DNA from: Yersinia massiliensis CCUG 53443 | GTDB taxonomy: Bacteria; Pseudomonadota; Gammaproteobacteria; Enterobacterales; Enterobacteriaceae | Length of the DNA stretch: 64,000 bases | NCBI RefSeq assembly: GCF_000312485.1 | Contig: NZ_HE997643.1 | Span: 1,564,381 to 1,628,380, forward strand | Direction: 5' to 3' | In this document: piece after piece, positions 27,723 to 38,737 of the stretch | Position numbering within the stretch: position 1 is the first letter of the stretch | How the letters are laid out: the number at the start of each line of letters is the position of its first letter | Position numbers and translations under genes: made by a program | The notes under the pieces: model-generated | The model's database searches: none | What the model saw: only the letters and a program-made list of their open reading frames with translations | What the model was told of the DNA's origin: nothing

Positions 27723-28280
27723 ATGTCTCAAGCCATTGGAATTGTTGAATTAAGCAGTATCGCCAAAGGGATGGAGGTTTGCGACCTGATGCTGAAAAGC
27801 GCCAACGTCAGCCTGTTGGTCAGTAAAACCCTCTGCCCCGGCAAGTATTTGTTGATGGTCGGCGGCGATATCGGGGCCGTTAGCCAGTCCGTGCAAAATG
27901 GTGAAAAACACAGCGGCCATTTATTGGTCGATAGCATCGTCTTACCGAATCTTCACCCCTCAGTGTTACCGGCAATCAGCGGCCTCAATACGGTTCAAAA
28001 CCGTCAGGCGGCAGGCGTGGTGGAAACATGGAGTGTCGCAGCCTGTATTACCGCGGCAGACCGCGCGGTGAAAGCCGCCAATGTCACGCTGGTGCGCATC
28101 CATATGGCGTTCGGTATCGGCGGCAAGTGCTATCAGGTCCTCAGTGGCGATATTGCCGATGTGCAAACCGCCGTTGACGTTGCCAGCCAGTGTGCCGGTG
28201 AGAAGGGATTACTGGTTTACAGCACCGTGATCTCCCGTCCCCATGAGGCGCTGTGGCGTCAGTTAGTTCAGGAGGCATGA
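27723..28280 (+). CDS. pduT: Microcompartment shell trimer PduT with iron-sulfur site
   Basis: PduT is a tandem-BMC pseudohexameric shell protein with a [4Fe-4S] cluster in its central pore, thought to pass electrons through the shell to PduS. The 185-residue protein has two BMC domains and a cysteine at about position 136 in GIGGKCYQ that matches the cluster ligand. AGAGGAA precedes the start; an ATG two codons earlier is possible. Its end shares one base with pduU. Confidence 0.95.
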   Translation: MSQAIGIVELSSIAKGMEVCDLMLKSANVSLLVSKTLCPGKYLLMVGGDIGAVSQSVQNGEKHSGHLLVDSIVLPNLHPSVLPAISGLNTVQNRQAAGVVETWSVAACITAADRAVKAANVTLVRIHMAFGIGGKCYQVLSGDIADVQTAVDVASQCAGEKGLLVYSTVISRPHEALWRQLVQEA

Positions 28281-28630
28281 TGGAAAACAGCAGCACACCC
28301 GAGCGCGTCATTCAGGAATATGTTCCTGGTAAACAGATCACCCTCGCGCACCTTATCGCCAACCCCAATAAGGCGCTTTATAAAAAGCTGGGGCTAAACG
28401 ATGTCAGCAGCGCCATTGGCATTCTGACCATCACCCCCAGTGAAGCCTCGATTATTGCCAGTGATATCGCCACCAAATCAGGTGCCGTAGAGATTGGTTT
28501 TATCGACCGATTTACCGGTGCCGTGGTGTTTACCGGCGATGTTTCTGCGGTGGAGTCTGCGCTGAAACAGGTGATTCATACCTTAGGCGACATGATGAAA
28601 TTTACCGCTTGCCCGATGACGCGGACCTGA
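28280..28630 (+). CDS. pduU: Microcompartment shell protein PduU
   Basis: PduU is a circularly permuted BMC-domain shell hexamer whose pore is capped by a small beta-barrel. The 116-residue length fits the start at 28280 ([17 protein letters not shown]) with AGGAGG four bases upstream; an ATG three bases earlier is too close to that site. The core [24 protein letters not shown] is conserved. PduV, encoded next, associates with PduU in Salmonella. Confidence 0.95.
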   Translation: MENSSTPERVIQEYVPGKQITLAHLIANPNKALYKKLGLNDVSSAIGILTITPSEASIIASDIATKSGAVEIGFIDRFTGAVVFTGDVSAVESALKQVIHTLGDMMKFTACPMTRT

Positions 28631-28634
28631 TGCC

Positions 28635-30315
<1,681 letters not shown>

Positions 30316-30323
30316 GAAGCAAG

Positions 30324-31121
30324 ATGAAAAGTGGAAAAGTTTGGCTGGTGGGCGCGGGGCCGGGGGATGCGGCGCTGATTACGGTAAAAGGATTGCATGC
30401 CATTCGTCAGGCAGAAGCACTGGTCTATGACCGGTTAGTCTGCGCTGAACTGCTGGCTGAAGCCCCTGACGGCTGCGAAATGATCAATGTGGGCAAGAAC
30501 CCCAATCACCATTTGGTGCCGCAACCTGAAATCAATCAGATCTTGGTAGATTGCGCCCTGCGTGGCCTGAATGTGGTGCGGCTCAAAGGCGGCGATCCTT
30601 ACGTGTTCGGGCGCGGCGGAGAAGAAGCTGAAGCACTGGCGTTGGCAGAAATCCCGTTCGAAGTGGTGCCGGGGATCAGCTCCGCCATTGGTGGATTAGC
30701 CTATGCAGGGATACCGGTGACGCACCGTGATTATGCCTCCGGTTTCCATGTCATCACCGGCCATCTACGCCAAGGTAACGAACCGCAAGACTGGGCCACG
30801 TTAGCGAAGCTGGAAGGCACGCTGGTTATCCTGATGGGAATGACGCAATTGGCGACGATTTGCCAGCAGTTGATTGCCGCCGGTAAAGCGCCAACCACAC
30901 CGGCTGCCGTGGTGATGTACGCCAGCCACCAACAGCAACAAGTCGCCAGTGGCACACTGACCACTTTAGCCGATCAAGCCACAGCGCAGGGCTTGTCGGC
31001 TCCCGCACTGATTGTGATTGGTGATGTGGTCCGATTGCGTGAAATCTTAGCATTCACACCAGAAGCGTTATCACTCAGCTCAATTCCCTCGTTGATCTAC
31101 CCTCTGTCGTTGGCGTTGTAG
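30324..31121 (+). CDS. cobA: Uroporphyrinogen-III C-methyltransferase (SUMT)
   Basis: This enzyme methylates uroporphyrinogen III at C-2 and C-7 to give precorrin-2, the branch point to cobalamin and siroheme. The 265-residue protein has VWLVGAGPGDAALITVKG, RLKGGDPYVFGRGGEEAEAL and VVPGISSAIGG, the SUMT signature set. It is the single-domain form, without the dehydrogenase/chelatase half found in CysG. The ATG at 30324 has GAGAAG upstream; a GTG at 30312 is possible. A SUMT gene in the pdu operon is not part of the Salmonella arrangement as I know it. The symbol follows the Pseudomonas-type name, not the adenosyltransferase. Confidence 0.92.
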   Translation: MKSGKVWLVGAGPGDAALITVKGLHAIRQAEALVYDRLVCAELLAEAPDGCEMINVGKNPNHHLVPQPEINQILVDCALRGLNVVRLKGGDPYVFGRGGEEAEALALAEIPFEVVPGISSAIGGLAYAGIPVTHRDYASGFHVITGHLRQGNEPQDWATLAKLEGTLVILMGMTQLATICQQLIAAGKAPTTPAAVVMYASHQQQQVASGTLTTLADQATAQGLSAPALIVIGDVVRLREILAFTPEALSLSSIPSLIYPLSLAL

Positions 31122-31179
31122 TTCGCAGCGATGGGTATGATATTCTGCGCACATGAGTTAACGAGGGGATAACGCAGCA

Positions 31180-32253
31180 ATGAGTGAGCATGGCGGTAAT
31201 GTGCTGGAAATGGCATTGAAAATCGGGACAGATGCAGAGAATATCATTGATTTCAGTGCCAACATTAATCCTTTGGGGATGCCTGAATCCCTGAAAACAG
31301 CCATTGTGGCGCAGCTTAACCGCGCGGAACGCTACCCCGATGTTGAATATCGCCAACTCCATAGCGCGTTAGCCCGTGTCCATCATTGCCAGCCAGAAAA
31401 CATCATGGCGGGCAATGGTGCCACCGAACTGATTTACGCGATAGTTCACCACTTGCAACCGCGCACCGCACTGTTGCTCACGCCGGGTTTTGCTGAATAT
31501 CGCCGCGCCCTGCAACGGGTCGGCTGCCAGATCAGTGATTATGCGATGAGTGAAGCCGATGGCTTCCAGCCTGATGAGTGCTTGCTGGATGTTCTGGCTC
31601 AATCGCGCCCTGATTGCTTGTTCTTGGCAACACCGAATAACCCCACAGGGCTGATGCCGGATACCACGCTGCTGCAAGCTATTGTGCAGTGCTGCCATCA
31701 ATACCAAATTGCGTTGATTGTCGATGAAGCTTTTATCGATTTTCTGCCTGAGGCAACAGGGCTAACCCCGCAATTAGCGGCGTTCCCGCGTTTATACGTG
31801 CTGCGCTCACTGACCAAATTTTTCGCCATCCCTGGGTTGCGCCTCGGTTATCTGCTCAGCGGTGACCGTGCCGCTATCGCGCAGATGAAACAGCTTCGCG
31901 AACCTTGGACCATCAATGCCTTTGCAGCGCTGGCCGGTGAAATCATTCTCGATGATCATGCGTATATTCAAGCCACACATCAGTGGTTAGCGCAGCAACA
32001 GCGCTGGTTATACCAACAACTGTGCTCTCTGCCTGCTTTGCGGGTCTGGCAAGGGGCGGCCAACTATATTTTCTTGCGCTGCCTGAAACCAGAAATCGAT
32101 CTGCAACAGGCGTTATTACAGCATCATATTTTGATTCGCCATTGTGCCAACTACCCCGCATTAACCCGTGACCATTATCGTGTGGCGGTTAAGAGTGCTG
32201 CCGATAATCAGCGGCTGATCACCGCGTTACAGCAGGTTCTCGGCCATGGCTGA
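31180..32253 (+). CDS. cobD: L-threonine-phosphate decarboxylase CobD
   Basis: CobD decarboxylates L-threonine phosphate to aminopropanol phosphate, the arm attached by CbiB. The 357-residue protein is a PLP aminotransferase-fold enzyme starting MSEHGGNVLEMAL, with IDFSANINPLGMP and the PLP lysine in LTKFFAIPGLRLGY (Lys213). GAGGGGAT precedes the start. A TATGAT box at 31136-31141 in the 58-base gap after cobA may give an extra promoter, but no good -35 was found. It overlaps pduX by eight bases, coupling it to the kinase that makes its substrate. Confidence 0.95.
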   Translation: MSEHGGNVLEMALKIGTDAENIIDFSANINPLGMPESLKTAIVAQLNRAERYPDVEYRQLHSALARVHHCQPENIMAGNGATELIYAIVHHLQPRTALLLTPGFAEYRRALQRVGCQISDYAMSEADGFQPDECLLDVLAQSRPDCLFLATPNNPTGLMPDTTLLQAIVQCCHQYQIALIVDEAFIDFLPEATGLTPQLAAFPRLYVLRSLTKFFAIPGLRLGYLLSGDRAAIAQMKQLREPWTINAFAALAGEIILDDHAYIQATHQWLAQQQRWLYQQLCSLPALRVWQGAANYIFLRCLKPEIDLQQALLQHHILIRHCANYPALTRDHYRVAVKSAADNQRLITALQQVLGHG

Positions 32254-33106
32254 AGCCCGTTGCCCCGCGTCCTGTGGCGAGTTAATCCAAGGCTGGATTC
32301 TGGGTGGCGAGAAGCTAATTTCCTGCCCCGTCAATTGGTTTAGTACCGTGTCGGTGAGCGAGGGTGTGCCTAGCGGGCATGAGCGGCCACGGATGCGACA
32401 AATGCTGGCGGCAGTCTTGGCTTACTTCGATCACCCTGCTGAGATGGCGCGCGGCTTGAATATCTGTTTTGATTCCACCATTCCGGTGGCAAAAGGGCTA
32501 GCCAGTAGCACCGCCGATATCGCCGCCACCGCAATGGCCACCGCCCGTCATTTGGGGAAAACGCTGGATGAGGCAGCCCTCGCGGCCCTGTGTGTGAGCT
32601 TGGAGCCAACCGACAGCACGCTATTTCAGCAATTAACGCTGTTTGACCACCAAACTGCCGCGACGCAAATATCCTATGATTGGCAGCCTGCTGTGGATAT
32701 CTTGCTGCTGGAAAGCCCGCAGATCCTGAATACTGAAGATTACCACCGCCGAGATCGCCAACCGGCTTTACTGGCAAGCGCCGCGTCATTGGCGCAGGCA
32801 TGGCAACTCTTTACCCAAGCAGCCGAACGGCGCGATTGTTCACTACTGGGCCAAGCCACCACGCTAAGTGCACAAGCCAGCCAGCGTTTACTGGTGAAAC
32901 CCGATTTTGCCGCGCTGATGGCGTTAGTCGAAGCATTGGATTTATACGGGCTGAATGTTGCTCACAGCGGCAGTGTCGTCGGTTTATTGCTAGACAGGCA
33001 ACGCCATGACGTCGAAAAGCTATACTGGCAGTTACAGCGACACCACATCACCGAAAACTACCCGCACCAACACCTGTTAACCATGGTACCAGGGGGAGTA
33101 CGTTAA
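32246..33106 (+). CDS. pduX: L-threonine kinase PduX
   Basis: PduX phosphorylates free L-threonine to the CobD substrate. The 286-residue protein belongs to the GHMP kinase superfamily: CPASCGELIQGW near the N terminus and the ATP-binding loop PVAKGLASSTADIAA at about residues 81-95. VAHSGSVVGLLLD near the end is the third GHMP motif. It is the last gene of the cob/pdu block. Confidence 0.95.
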   Translation: MAEARCPASCGELIQGWILGGEKLISCPVNWFSTVSVSEGVPSGHERPRMRQMLAAVLAYFDHPAEMARGLNICFDSTIPVAKGLASSTADIAATAMATARHLGKTLDEAALAALCVSLEPTDSTLFQQLTLFDHQTAATQISYDWQPAVDILLLESPQILNTEDYHRRDRQPALLASAASLAQAWQLFTQAAERRDCSLLGQATTLSAQASQRLLVKPDFAALMALVEALDLYGLNVAHSGSVVGLLLDRQRHDVEKLYWQLQRHHITENYPHQHLLTMVPGGVR

Positions 33107-33497
33107 TCTCCGTTATCGCTGGTGAGCACAAAAAGTTAGCAGACTAATTAAGAAACATCCGAACCAAATTGTCCATGTTTCTAGCATTGTTATTCCCCTT
33201 CCACCCACCATTTTGATGCAACGCACTTTGAATTTCGCCTCAAAATGTTGACCTCAATCACAAACAGGGAAAGCAGCCATTTAATCCATATAAATAGCAT
33301 TCAGTGATATGGGGAAAATAGCTGCCGAAGGATTAGAGTCAAGCAACAGGAAATGTAGTGCAGATGTAAAATCTGAGCCCTGTTAAATCTTCATTTTTTT
33401 AAAAACATAAATAAAACACATGTATCCAGCATCATAATATTGCACCAATACCGAACAACGATAACCGCAACCTACATAGCTCCGGGAGCCTTATTAG
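33107..33497 (+). promoter_or_regulatory. Gap between pduX and the ABC importer; possible CRP site
   Basis: The 391 bases contain no convincing gene. GTTGA-CCTCAA-TCACA at 33247-33262 has one exact and one partial CRP half site with the correct six-base spacing. The importer ribosome-binding site GGGAG lies close before its start. No clear terminator for the pdu operon was found here. Confidence 0.3.
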
Positions 33498-34481
33498 ATG
33501 AAAAAACTGAGTGTAAAAACCCTACTGGCAGCCAGTCTGTTTAGCATGATGGTATGCTCGGGCAGCGCGCTGGCACAAGAAATCGAAGTGGTTAACATTT
33601 CGAAAATTGCTGGTATGCCGTGGTTTAACCGCATGGGTGAAGGTGTAGAACGTGCCGGTAAAGATCTGGGTATCAAAGCCTATCAGGTCGGCCCATCCAG
33701 TACCGATGCCCCGCAACAAGTTAAAATTATCGAAGATTTAATCGCCAAGAAAGTGAGTGCCATTAGTATCGTGCCTAACGATGCCGATGTACTGGAGCCT
33801 GTCTTTAAGAAAGCCCGTGACGCCGGTATCGTGGTATTAACCAATGAATCCCCAGGACAGCCAAGTGCTAACTGGGATATCGAAATCATTGATAACGCAA
33901 AATTCGCCGCCGATAACGTGGAAGAAATGGCGAAAGCCATGGGCGGTAAAGGCGGTTATGTGATTTATGTCGGCAGCCTGACCGTGCCACAACATAACTT
34001 ATGGGCCGATCTGTTTGTGAAATACCAGAAAGAACATTATCCGGATATGTTCGAAGTGACTAGCCGTATGCCTGTTGCTGAGAGCATTGACGATTCACGC
34101 CGTACCACACTGGATTTGATGAAAGCCCACAGTGACCTGAAAGGGATTGTTGCTTTTGGTTCACAAGGCCCAATCGGTGCTGGCCGTGCGGTGAAAGAAA
34201 AACGCGCGAAAGATAAAGTGCATGTCTTTGGTATGATGATCCCTTCTCAAGCCGCTTCGCTGGTGAAAAGTGGTGATATCGCGATGGGCGTGACTTATGA
34301 CCCAGGTTCTGCCGGTTATGCGCTGACTGCGGTAGCCGATAAAGTGCTGAAAGGCGAGAAAATCGAAACCGGTATGGATGTCCCAGGGGTAGGTAAAGCG
34401 GAAGTTGATCAAGATAAACGTTTGATCCAGTTCCATAATGTGTTGCGTGTCACCAAAGATAACGTGGATTCTCTGTATTGA
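33498..34481 (+). CDS. Sugar ABC importer, periplasmic binding protein
   Basis: This is a periplasmic binding protein of the ribose/rhamnose/AI-2 class (Peripla_BP_4). The 327-residue precursor has a Sec signal peptide, MKKLSVKTLLAASLFSMM to ALAQ, with cleavage predicted after Ala26. The mature part has a two-lobe pattern, with VGPSSTDAPQQVKIIEDLIA and SIVPNDADVLEPVFKKARDAG typical of the group. It heads a four-gene operon with an ATPase and two permeases. The substrate cannot be read from sequence. A link to propanediol precursors such as rhamnose or fucose is only suggested by position. Confidence 0.85.
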   Translation: MKKLSVKTLLAASLFSMMVCSGSALAQEIEVVNISKIAGMPWFNRMGEGVERAGKDLGIKAYQVGPSSTDAPQQVKIIEDLIAKKVSAISIVPNDADVLEPVFKKARDAGIVVLTNESPGQPSANWDIEIIDNAKFAADNVEEMAKAMGGKGGYVIYVGSLTVPQHNLWADLFVKYQKEHYPDMFEVTSRMPVAESIDDSRRTTLDLMKAHSDLKGIVAFGSQGPIGAGRAVKEKRAKDKVHVFGMMIPSQAASLVKSGDIAMGVTYDPGSAGYALTAVADKVLKGEKIETGMDVPGVGKAEVDQDKRLIQFHNVLRVTKDNVDSLY

Positions 34482-34495
34482 TTCACTGAAAAATC

Positions 34496-34524
34496 GCAGA
34501 GCCGGAGCGGTTATTCGGCTCTGC
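34496..34524 (+). terminator. Intercistronic hairpin after the binding-protein gene
   Basis: GCAGAGCCG (34496-34504) and CGGCTCTGC (34516-34524) form a perfect 9-bp stem with an 11-base loop, with no T tract. Such hairpins after binding-protein genes commonly protect the upstream message and lower expression of the ATPase and permeases. That role is inferred. Confidence 0.65.
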
Positions 34525-34553
34525 TACTCATGACATTTGGTGTTAGAGGATTT

Positions 34554-36035
34554 ATGCAGCCATTCATTACCTTGGAAAATATCAGTAAAACCTTTTATGG
34601 CGTCAAGGCGCTCAATAAGGTGGCGATGACCCTGCTACCGGGTGAGGTTCATTGTCTCGCGGGGCAGAACGGTTGTGGCAAATCGACGCTGATCAAGATT
34701 ATCTCCGGCGTCTACCAACCCGATGCTGATGCCGCCATGACCATTGATGGCAAAACCTACTCTACCCTGACCCCTATTGAATCTGTCCGGTTGGGGATTC
34801 AGGTTATCTACCAAGATTTGTCACTGTTCCCAAATTTAACCGTGGCTGAGAATATCGCCATGAACCATTATCACCATCATCTGTGGGTGGATAAACGCCA
34901 AATGCGTGCCACCGCAGAACGGGTAATGAATAGTATTAACGCTCACTTAGATCTGGACGATTTAGTCGAAGATTTGCCGATTGCTCAGAAACAGTTGGTC
35001 GCCATTTGCCGTGCATTGGCACAAGATGCCCGCCTGATTGTCATGGATGAGCCAACGGCATCCCTGACCCGCCAAGAAGTGAATGGCTTACTGCGCGTGG
35101 TACATGAGCTGAAATCGCGCAACATCTGCGTCGTTTTTGTTAGCCACCGACTCAGTGAAGTACTGGAAATATCAGACCGGATCACGGTGTTGAAGGACGG
35201 TGATTGGGTCGGGACTTATCCTGCCGCCGAAGTGGATGACCAGCGTTTGGCTTGGCTGATGACCGGCATGAAGTTTGATTTCAAAGTGCTGCCGCCGTTT
35301 GTCGCCACTCGCCCACCGGTGCTCGCCGTAGAAGAGCTTTCTCGCAGCAATGAATATCACAATATCTCTCTGACCTTACATCCCGGTGAAATTGTTTCGC
35401 TTGTGGGGTTACTCGGCGCAGGGCGTACCGAACTGTGCCTCAGCTTATTCGGTTTAACCACGCCTGAGTCGGGCACCATTCGTGTCAATGATAAGCCGAT
35501 GTACTTCGCCAGTAACCGTGATGCGATTGCCGCCGGTATTGGTTATGTTTCGGAAGACAGGATGAGCACGGGGCTGATTATGGCGCAATCGATTCGCGAT
35601 AATATCAGCGCCACCGTATTGCATCGGCTTAAGAATGCCTTTCATCTGATGCGCACAGAGCGGGTGGATACGTTGGTAGAAGACATGGTGAAACACCTGT
35701 CGATTAAAATCGGTAACAGCGATTTGCCCGTTAATACCTTATCCGGCGGTAATGCGCAGCGAATTGCCATTGCAAAATGGTTAGCGACGGACCCGCAAAT
35801 ATTGATCCTCGATTCGCCAACGGTCGGGGTCGACATTGCTAACAAAGCCGGCATCTACAACATCATCAATGCATTAGCCGCGCGAGGCATTGCCGTCTTG
35901 ATGGTCTGTGATGAGATAGACGAAGCGTACTTTAACAGTCACCGTATTTTAGTGATGCGGGCTGGGACACTGGTGCAAGAATTCTTGCCAAGCAACAGCA
36001 GCGAAGCCGCCATTGCGGAGGTAGTAAATGGCTAA
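34554..36035 (+). CDS. Sugar ABC importer, tandem ATPase
   Basis: The 493-residue protein carries two nucleotide-binding domains like RbsA, LsrA and XylG. Domain 1 has Walker A GQNGCGKST and Walker B VMDEPTASLT. Domain 2 has GLLGAGRTEL, with Arg instead of the Walker A Lys, the signature LSGGNAQRIAIAKWL, and ILDSPTVGVD, where Ser replaces the catalytic Glu. Probably only one ATP site is catalytic. The ATG at 34554 follows AGAGGA; an ATG at 34530 is also in frame. Confidence 0.88.
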   Translation: MQPFITLENISKTFYGVKALNKVAMTLLPGEVHCLAGQNGCGKSTLIKIISGVYQPDADAAMTIDGKTYSTLTPIESVRLGIQVIYQDLSLFPNLTVAENIAMNHYHHHLWVDKRQMRATAERVMNSINAHLDLDDLVEDLPIAQKQLVAICRALAQDARLIVMDEPTASLTRQEVNGLLRVVHELKSRNICVVFVSHRLSEVLEISDRITVLKDGDWVGTYPAAEVDDQRLAWLMTGMKFDFKVLPPFVATRPPVLAVEELSRSNEYHNISLTLHPGEIVSLVGLLGAGRTELCLSLFGLTTPESGTIRVNDKPMYFASNRDAIAAGIGYVSEDRMSTGLIMAQSIRDNISATVLHRLKNAFHLMRTERVDTLVEDMVKHLSIKIGNSDLPVNTLSGGNAQRIAIAKWLATDPQILILDSPTVGVDIANKAGIYNIINALAARGIAVLMVCDEIDEAYFNSHRILVMRAGTLVQEFLPSNSSEAAIAEVVNG

Positions 36036-37065
36036 TCCCCATGCGGTCAATAAATCGGTGCCTAATAAATCCAATCACGGTCACACCGGCTTATTTAATA
36101 AAGAAAATCTGAAGCGCCATGAAGTGATGCTGGCCTTCACTATTTTGATTATTTCGACGTATCTTTCATTCACCAGCCCCGATTTTCTGACGCTCGCTAA
36201 TATTTACGATCTGATCAATAACTACGCCATGCTGACAATATTGGCGTGTGGATTGTTTATCGTGCTGATTTCTGGCGGTATTGATATTTCATTCCCTGCC
36301 ATGACCATTATTTCGCAGTATGTCATGGTGACGCTGATTGTGAAATTTGGGGGTAATTTCCCGGTCGCTTTCGCGCTTGCAGGGGGAATAGGCTTGTTGT
36401 TGGGGTTGATTAACGCGTTATTGGTTAATCGCCTACGCGTCCCGTCGATCATTATCACCATTTCTACGTTGAATATTTTCTACGGCTTACTGTTGTATCT
36501 TAGCCGCGGTGTCTGGCTGTATACCTACCCAGAATGGTTCGAACATGGGCCAATGCTGTTCTCCTTTACCGCCGCCGACGGCTATGACTACGGCCTTTCG
36601 TTGCCGATTCTGACACTGCTCGCCACCATTATCGTCACGGCATTGTTGATGACGCGTACCAGTATTGGCCGCCAAATCTATGCATTAGGAGGCAATCAGG
36701 AAGCGGCATCCCGTATGGGGTTTAGCATTCTGAAACTGCAACTTTTTGTCTATGGATACATGGGCTTTTTATCGGGCATTGCGGGCGTCGTGCAGTCCTA
36801 TACCGTGTTAACCGTCGCACCTGACTCTTTACTGGGTTACGAGCTGACAGTGTTAGCCGCGGTGGTGCTCGGTGGCACCAGTATTGTCGGTGGTCGCGGT
36901 ACGCTGACCGGCACATTGCTAGGGGTGATTTTGCTGGCGATATTGCAAAACGGTTTGAATTTACTCGGTATTTCGTCGTACTGGCATACCGTGGTTATCG
37001 GTCTGGTGATTGTCATCAGTATCAGTGTGACCGCTTGGGGCCAACGTCATAAGGTAGGGATATAA
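36028..37065 (+). CDS. Sugar ABC importer, permease 1
   Basis: This 345-residue integral membrane protein belongs to the RbsC/LsrC permease family (BPD_transp_2). It has a polar N-terminal tail of about 35 residues, many hydrophobic segments, GGIDISFPAMTIIS and AVVLGGTSIVGGRGTLTGTL, the family motif. It overlaps the ATPase by eight bases and is followed after two bases by a second permease, suggesting a heterodimeric channel as in Lsr. Confidence 0.87.
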   Translation: MANPHAVNKSVPNKSNHGHTGLFNKENLKRHEVMLAFTILIISTYLSFTSPDFLTLANIYDLINNYAMLTILACGLFIVLISGGIDISFPAMTIISQYVMVTLIVKFGGNFPVAFALAGGIGLLLGLINALLVNRLRVPSIIITISTLNIFYGLLLYLSRGVWLYTYPEWFEHGPMLFSFTAADGYDYGLSLPILTLLATIIVTALLMTRTSIGRQIYALGGNQEAASRMGFSILKLQLFVYGYMGFLSGIAGVVQSYTVLTVAPDSLLGYELTVLAAVVLGGTSIVGGRGTLTGTLLGVILLAILQNGLNLLGISSYWHTVVIGLVIVISISVTAWGQRHKVGI

Positions 37066-37067
37066 TC

Positions 37068-38033
37068 ATGTCGAAAACAACGCAACGTGATCATACCGAA
37101 CGCTGGTTAATTGCTCTGCTGGTGTTGGTCAGTGTGGTGTTCAGTTTGCTGATCCCACAGGTATTTTGGTCTGCGGCCAACTTCCAGTCTATCGCTTCAC
37201 AAATCCCTGTCGCGGGGGTACTCACGTTCGCGATGGCCATTACGATGCTGACCGGCGGGATTAACTTATCGATTATTGCGACCGCCAATGCCAGTGCATT
37301 GGTGATGGCGTGGGTTTGTACGCATCTGGACCCGACGTTCAGTTCGATGATGCTGATGCTGTTAGCCGGTGCCTCGGTCGCGTTAGTGGTCGGGCTGATT
37401 AATGGGGTGCTTATCTCGGTGGTGCGCGTCTCCCCGATTTTGGCGACCTTGGGCATTATGACGCTACTAAAAGGCGTGAACGTGCTGATTTCCAAAGGTT
37501 CCGCTATCTCTAACTTCCCGAACTATGTGTTGGCATTGGATCGCAGCCATTTTCTCGGTGTGCCATTACCGCTGTATCTGTTCATTGCGGTGGCATTGGT
37601 TATCTGGGTGATTTTGGCTAAGACGCCGCTGGGCCGCCAAATTTATCTGTCTGGCTCCAATGAAAAAGCGACCTTTTTCTCTGGCATTAATACCCGCCGC
37701 ACGCTGATTTGGGTCTACATCATTTCATCACTTCTCTGCGCAGTGGCGGCGTTGTTGATGATGTCAAAACTGAACTCAGCTAAAGCATCCTACGGCGAAT
37801 CGCTGTTGTTGATCACCATTTTGGCGACGGTACTGGGTGGCGTGAATCCCGATGGCGGTTTCGGCAAGATTGTCGGCATTGCGCTAGCGCTGTTCTTGCT
37901 TCAAATGCTGGAAAGCGGGCTGAACATTATGGGTGTGAGTAGCTACATCACGATGGCACTGTGGGGTTCGTTGCTGCTGGCGTTTATCTTTATTAAAGGA
38001 GTCAATCTTCCCGCGTTTCGGTTCTTACGCTAA
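37068..38033 (+). CDS. Sugar ABC importer, permease 2
   Basis: The 321-residue membrane protein is a second RbsC/LsrD-like permease, with TMLTGGINLSIIATAN and TILATVLGGVNPDGGFGKI. It is the last gene of the operon and is followed by a strong terminator hairpin. With the preceding permease it should form the transmembrane channel. Substrate unknown. Confidence 0.87.
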   Translation: MSKTTQRDHTERWLIALLVLVSVVFSLLIPQVFWSAANFQSIASQIPVAGVLTFAMAITMLTGGINLSIIATANASALVMAWVCTHLDPTFSSMMLMLLAGASVALVVGLINGVLISVVRVSPILATLGIMTLLKGVNVLISKGSAISNFPNYVLALDRSHFLGVPLPLYLFIAVALVIWVILAKTPLGRQIYLSGSNEKATFFSGINTRRTLIWVYIISSLLCAVAALLMMSKLNSAKASYGESLLLITILATVLGGVNPDGGFGKIVGIALALFLLQMLESGLNIMGVSSYITMALWGSLLLAFIFIKGVNLPAFRFLR

Positions 38034-38053
38034 ACGCGTATTGCGGCCCAAAG

Positions 38054-38082
38054 AAAAGGCTGGCAGTGATTGCCAGCCTTTT
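38054..38082. terminator. Terminator of the ABC importer operon
   Basis: A perfect 12-bp stem, AAAAGGCTGGCA (38054-38065) with TGCCAGCCTTTT (38071-38082), and a five-base loop, ends in a T-rich run on the plus strand. The A-rich left arm also gives a short T run on the minus strand, so it may act both ways. Confidence 0.85.
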
Positions 38083-38112
38083 CTTATAGACGAAATCCCT
38101 ACAACGGAAAAA

Positions 38113-38195
38113 GCAGGCAGATCGTAAAGACGCCGTAAAATCATCCCTGATGGCTCGAGCCGCGCCATCCTTGGCGCGGACGCTTTACTCTTCCA
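38113..38195. repeat. Dispersed palindromic repeat, copy A
   Basis: This element of about 85 bp closely matches copy B at 42617-42700. Landmarks are GATCGTAAAGACGCCGTAAA, the palindrome GGCTCGAGCC, a hairpin CGCGCCATCCTTGGCGCG, and CGGACGCTTTACTCTTCC, whose end pairs with the left part. It resembles non-coding dispersed repeats I associate with Yersinia genomes. It lies in the 222-base gap between the ABC operon and tmaR. Confidence 0.8.
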
Positions 38196-38255
38196 CCTAC
38201 CCTCACCGCTTCAGATCGAGTCAAAAAGTTGTTAGCGGTCTGAAGCTGGCCCTAA

Positions 38256-38594
<339 letters not shown>

Positions 38595-38737
38595 TTACAC
38601 AAATTCAATTGCTGGTGACCAGGCTATCTGAACCATACCGCTTTGCTATGCCTGATGACAAGATTCATTGGCTTGGCTTATCTTACCTGCTTTACCCGCC
38701 AGACAGAAATATCATCTGCCTGATTCGCCACGAATGA

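Noticed and set aside
34530-34553. Earlier ATG start for the ATPase
   Set aside because: The upstream ATG adds residues not seen in the family; the ATG at 34554 follows AGAGGA. It remains a possible alternative.
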